Positions 62,606 to 64,000 of a DNA stretch of 64,000 nucleotides are shown here, in pieces. The notes below the pieces were generated by a model. It worked only from the letters and a program-made list of their open reading frames with translations. It did not search any database and had not been told where the DNA came from. Position numbers and translations under genes: made by a program. This DNA comes from Bacteroidota bacterium (GTDB taxonomy: Bacteria; Bacteroidota; Bacteroidia; Flavobacteriales; Weeksellaceae), in contig JAEWOR010000002.1 of assembly GCA_023399595.1 (NCBI GenBank), forward strand, positions 1 to 64,000. The letters run 5' to 3'. How positions within the stretch are numbered: position 1 is the stretch's first letter; each line of letters begins with the position of its first letter.

Positions 62606-63262
62606 TTAATCCATGGCCATTACTAATATGCTTAACTTATTATTTTCTCCAGCTTTTAAAAGTTCCCAAGCAATGCTAGAAATGGTGTTACCTGTTGTAA
62701 AAACATCATCTATCAATAAAAAGTGGGTATTGTTTACTTTTTCATTAATGGAAAACATATTTTGAGTGTTATTTCTGCTTATTTTATTTTTCAATGCTTG
62801 AGCTTTAGAATAAAAATTTCTTTTGATGAGTTGATGGTTGCAAGGAATTTGATAATGATTAGAAATTTTGTCCGCAAATAAATGCAACTGATTGTAACCT
62901 CTTTGTTTTTGTTTTTTTGGATGCAAAGGAACAGTGACAATTTCTTTGGGTGAATTTTCTTCAAAATTCAATCTTTCAATAGTCCAATCAGCAATAATTT
63001 TTCCTATTTTTTCTCTTCTTTTGTATTTAAGTTGATGGATAATTTCTCTGCTCAAACTTTTTTCTTTAAAAATCATTAAAGCATAAGCATTTTCTATGGG
63101 GAATAAAGTTTTACACTTTCTTTTTAAATCATTGTCTTCATTAAAATCGAAATGTGAGAATTGTAAATGAGGAAAACAAATATTACAAATTAATTCGTTT
63201 TCATCGATAATTTCACTGCAATGAATACAGCGGTTGGGGAAGAGGAAGTCTATAATATTCAT
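62606..63262 (-). CDS. comF: ComF-family phosphoribosyltransferase-like protein
   Basis: A 218-residue protein with an N-terminal zinc finger (RCIHCSEIIDENELICNIC) and a C-terminal PRTase domain, whose PRPP loop is FLLIDDVFTTGNTISSIAWE. VPLHPKKQKQRGYNQLHLFA is the ComF signature. ComF works in DNA uptake and repair of incoming single strands in competent bacteria; here the assignment is by family. Confidence 0.9.
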   Translation of the reverse strand: MNIIDFLFPNRCIHCSEIIDENELICNICFPHLQFSHFDFNEDNDLKRKCKTLFPIENAYALMIFKEKSLSREIIHQLKYKRREKIGKIIADWTIERLNFEENSPKEIVTVPLHPKKQKQRGYNQLHLFADKISNHYQIPCNHQLIKRNFYSKAQALKNKISRNNTQNMFSINEKVNNTHFLLIDDVFTTGNTISSIAWELLKAGENNKLSILVMAMD

Positions 63263-63313
63263 GTATGTTGTGTTTTCTGATTGAAGATAAGAAAAATCTT
63301 TTGTTTTTTTGGA

Positions 63314-63338
63314 GTTTCGGTGGCGAAGCCACCGAAAC
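63314..63338. repeat. Short perfect palindrome between comF and queD
   Basis: GTTTCGGTGGC and GCCACCGAAAC form an 11-bp perfect stem with a 3-base loop. It lies between the divergent comF and queD genes, so it is not an obvious terminator. It shares the word GCGAAGCC with the hairpin at 32495-32535. Confidence 0.6.
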
Positions 63339-63388
63339 CTTTACAATTCAATTATTTCTAAGCCGTCAAAAATCTTTATCTTTGCATT

Positions 63389-63832
63389 ATGATTCGCATT
63401 ACCAAAATTTTTACGTTCGAAACGGCTCATGTCCTTTACAATTACGATGGAAAGTGTAAAAACATGCATGGACATTCCTATAAGTTATTTGTCACTGTAA
63501 AAGGAAAACCTATTAATGATTTAGAAAACTCTAAAAATGGTATGGTGGTAGATTTTGGAGACATAAAAAAAATTGTGAAGGAAGAAATTGTTGATATCTG
63601 GGATCATTCTGTTTTAGTGAATGCTCTTTCTCCTCATAAAGAACTGGGTAAAGGTTTGGAGCAGCAAGGTCATAAAGTTATTTATTGTGGTTTTCAACCC
63701 ACTTGCGAAAATATGTTGTATGCTATTGCTTCAAAAATAAAATCTCGACTTCCACAAGATGTATCTTTAGCTTATTTAAAACTTCACGAAACCGAAAACT
63801 CTTATGGAGAATGGTTTGCAGAGGATAATTAG
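63389..63832 (+). CDS. queD: 6-carboxytetrahydropterin synthase
   Basis: A 147-residue protein of the PTPS/QueD family acting in queuosine precursor synthesis. Zinc ligands His14 (FETAHVLY), His27 and His29 (MHGHSYKL) and the catalytic Cys23 are in place; VDFGDIKKIVKEEI and LHETENSYGEWF complete the signature. The start MIRITKIFTFETAH is standard for the family. Confidence 0.93.
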   Translation: MIRITKIFTFETAHVLYNYDGKCKNMHGHSYKLFVTVKGKPINDLENSKNGMVVDFGDIKKIVKEEIVDIWDHSVLVNALSPHKELGKGLEQQGHKVIYCGFQPTCENMLYAIASKIKSRLPQDVSLAYLKLHETENSYGEWFAEDN

Positions 63833-63836
63833 TATT

Positions 63837-63874
63837 AGAATCAAGAGCCAAGAATCAAGAGCCAAGAATCAAGA
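63837..63874 (+). repeat. 14-bp tandem repeat downstream of queD
   Basis: AGAATCAAGAGCCA occurs twice exactly (63837-63850, 63851-63864) with a third partial copy (63865-63874). Confidence 0.85.
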
Positions 63875-63920
63875 TATTACTTGATAATAAATCTTTGTCC
63901 CTTTGTAGTTAAAAAAAACA

Positions 63921-64000
63921 ATGACGAAAATTAATCTTCTTCACCATAAAAAAATCTATTTCGCTTCCGATCAGCATTTTGGAGCACCAACACCGGCTGA
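63921..64000 (+). CDS. lpxH: LpxH-like UDP-2,3-diacylglucosamine diphosphatase, N-terminus only
   Basis: The first 26 codons are visible before the window ends. HHKKIYFASDQHFGAPTPA is the N-terminal metallophosphoesterase motif (SDxHxG, metal-binding Asp and His) as seen in Bacteroidetes LpxH-type enzymes of lipid A synthesis. A more general metallophosphoesterase remains possible with so little sequence. Confidence 0.7.
   Translation, partial: MTKINLLHHKKIYFASDQHFGAPTPA

Noticed and set aside
63265..63459. Plus-strand open frame of 64 codons before queD
   Set aside because: It overlaps the queD start in another frame and covers a palindrome; no conserved protein pattern.

Overview
The window looks like a chromosomal segment of a flavobacterium, most likely a member of the Weeksellaceae (Chryseobacterium-like). 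The grounds are: AT-rich DNA; start codons without Shine-Dalgarno sequences; TAnnTTTG-type -7 promoter elements; Bacteroidetes-only families (DUF4290, DUF6252-like lipoprotein, haem-binding CxxCH protein, DCC protein); a flavobacterial IS982 element; and a cyanophycin gene set (cphA, cphB, isoaspartyl peptidase). Genus and species cannot be fixed from the sequence alone.

Region 1 (1-2270) is a gene graveyard. It holds the 5' half of an IS982-family transposase whose frame breaks in an A7 run, a gene fragment cut by that element, a lipoprotein pseudogene with a nonsense codon and a shifted start, and a truncated tyrosine recombinase.

Region 2 (2271-30646) is a 28.4-kb integrated mobilizable element sitting in the 3' end of tRNA-Ser(GGA). 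A 15-bp direct repeat (2271-2285 and 30632-30646) marks its ends. The 11-bp sequence TTAGCACCCAA and a close variant occur as a same-orientation pair, 12 bp apart, inside each end, as expected for integrase arm sites. From left to right it carries: integrase with a coupled unknown gene; an excisionase-like protein; a RepA-like ATPase behind a perfect 10-bp inverted repeat; a CGACGA-rich repeat field; a primase-like protein; MobC and relaxase; a minus-strand block of small HTH proteins, three tandem paralogous small proteins and three secreted proteins with a shared N-terminal domain (one with a YadA-like head and tail-fibre-like C-terminus); two membrane-bound AraC regulators; a two-gene unit flanked by two long nested hairpins; and a six-gene defence operon.

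The defence operon (18457-30557) is the main point of interest. XRE regulator, type IIG restriction-methylation enzyme, second Eco57I-type methyltransferase, SIR2 protein, HerA ATPase and a 1411-residue nuclease-NACHT protein are all on the plus strand with gaps of 13 bp or less or short overlaps. SIR2-HerA and NACHT proteins are known anti-phage modules, and the RM parts are standard, but I do not know this exact six-gene arrangement as a named system. A palindrome overlapping the -7 element suggests autoregulation by the XRE protein.

Region 3 (30719-64000) is ordinary housekeeping backbone: asparaginase, rRNA/tRNA methyltransferases, tsaD, a TamB-like protein, Lrp/AsnC regulator, murA (with Asp in place of the fosfomycin-reactive Cys), DUF4290, der, upp, the cyanophycin locus, sucA-sucB, apaG, an exonuclease, a glycosyltransferase-acyltransferase pair, a thioredoxin-like protein, aldehyde dehydrogenase, comF, queD and the start of an lpxH-like gene. 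Rho-independent terminators separate most units.
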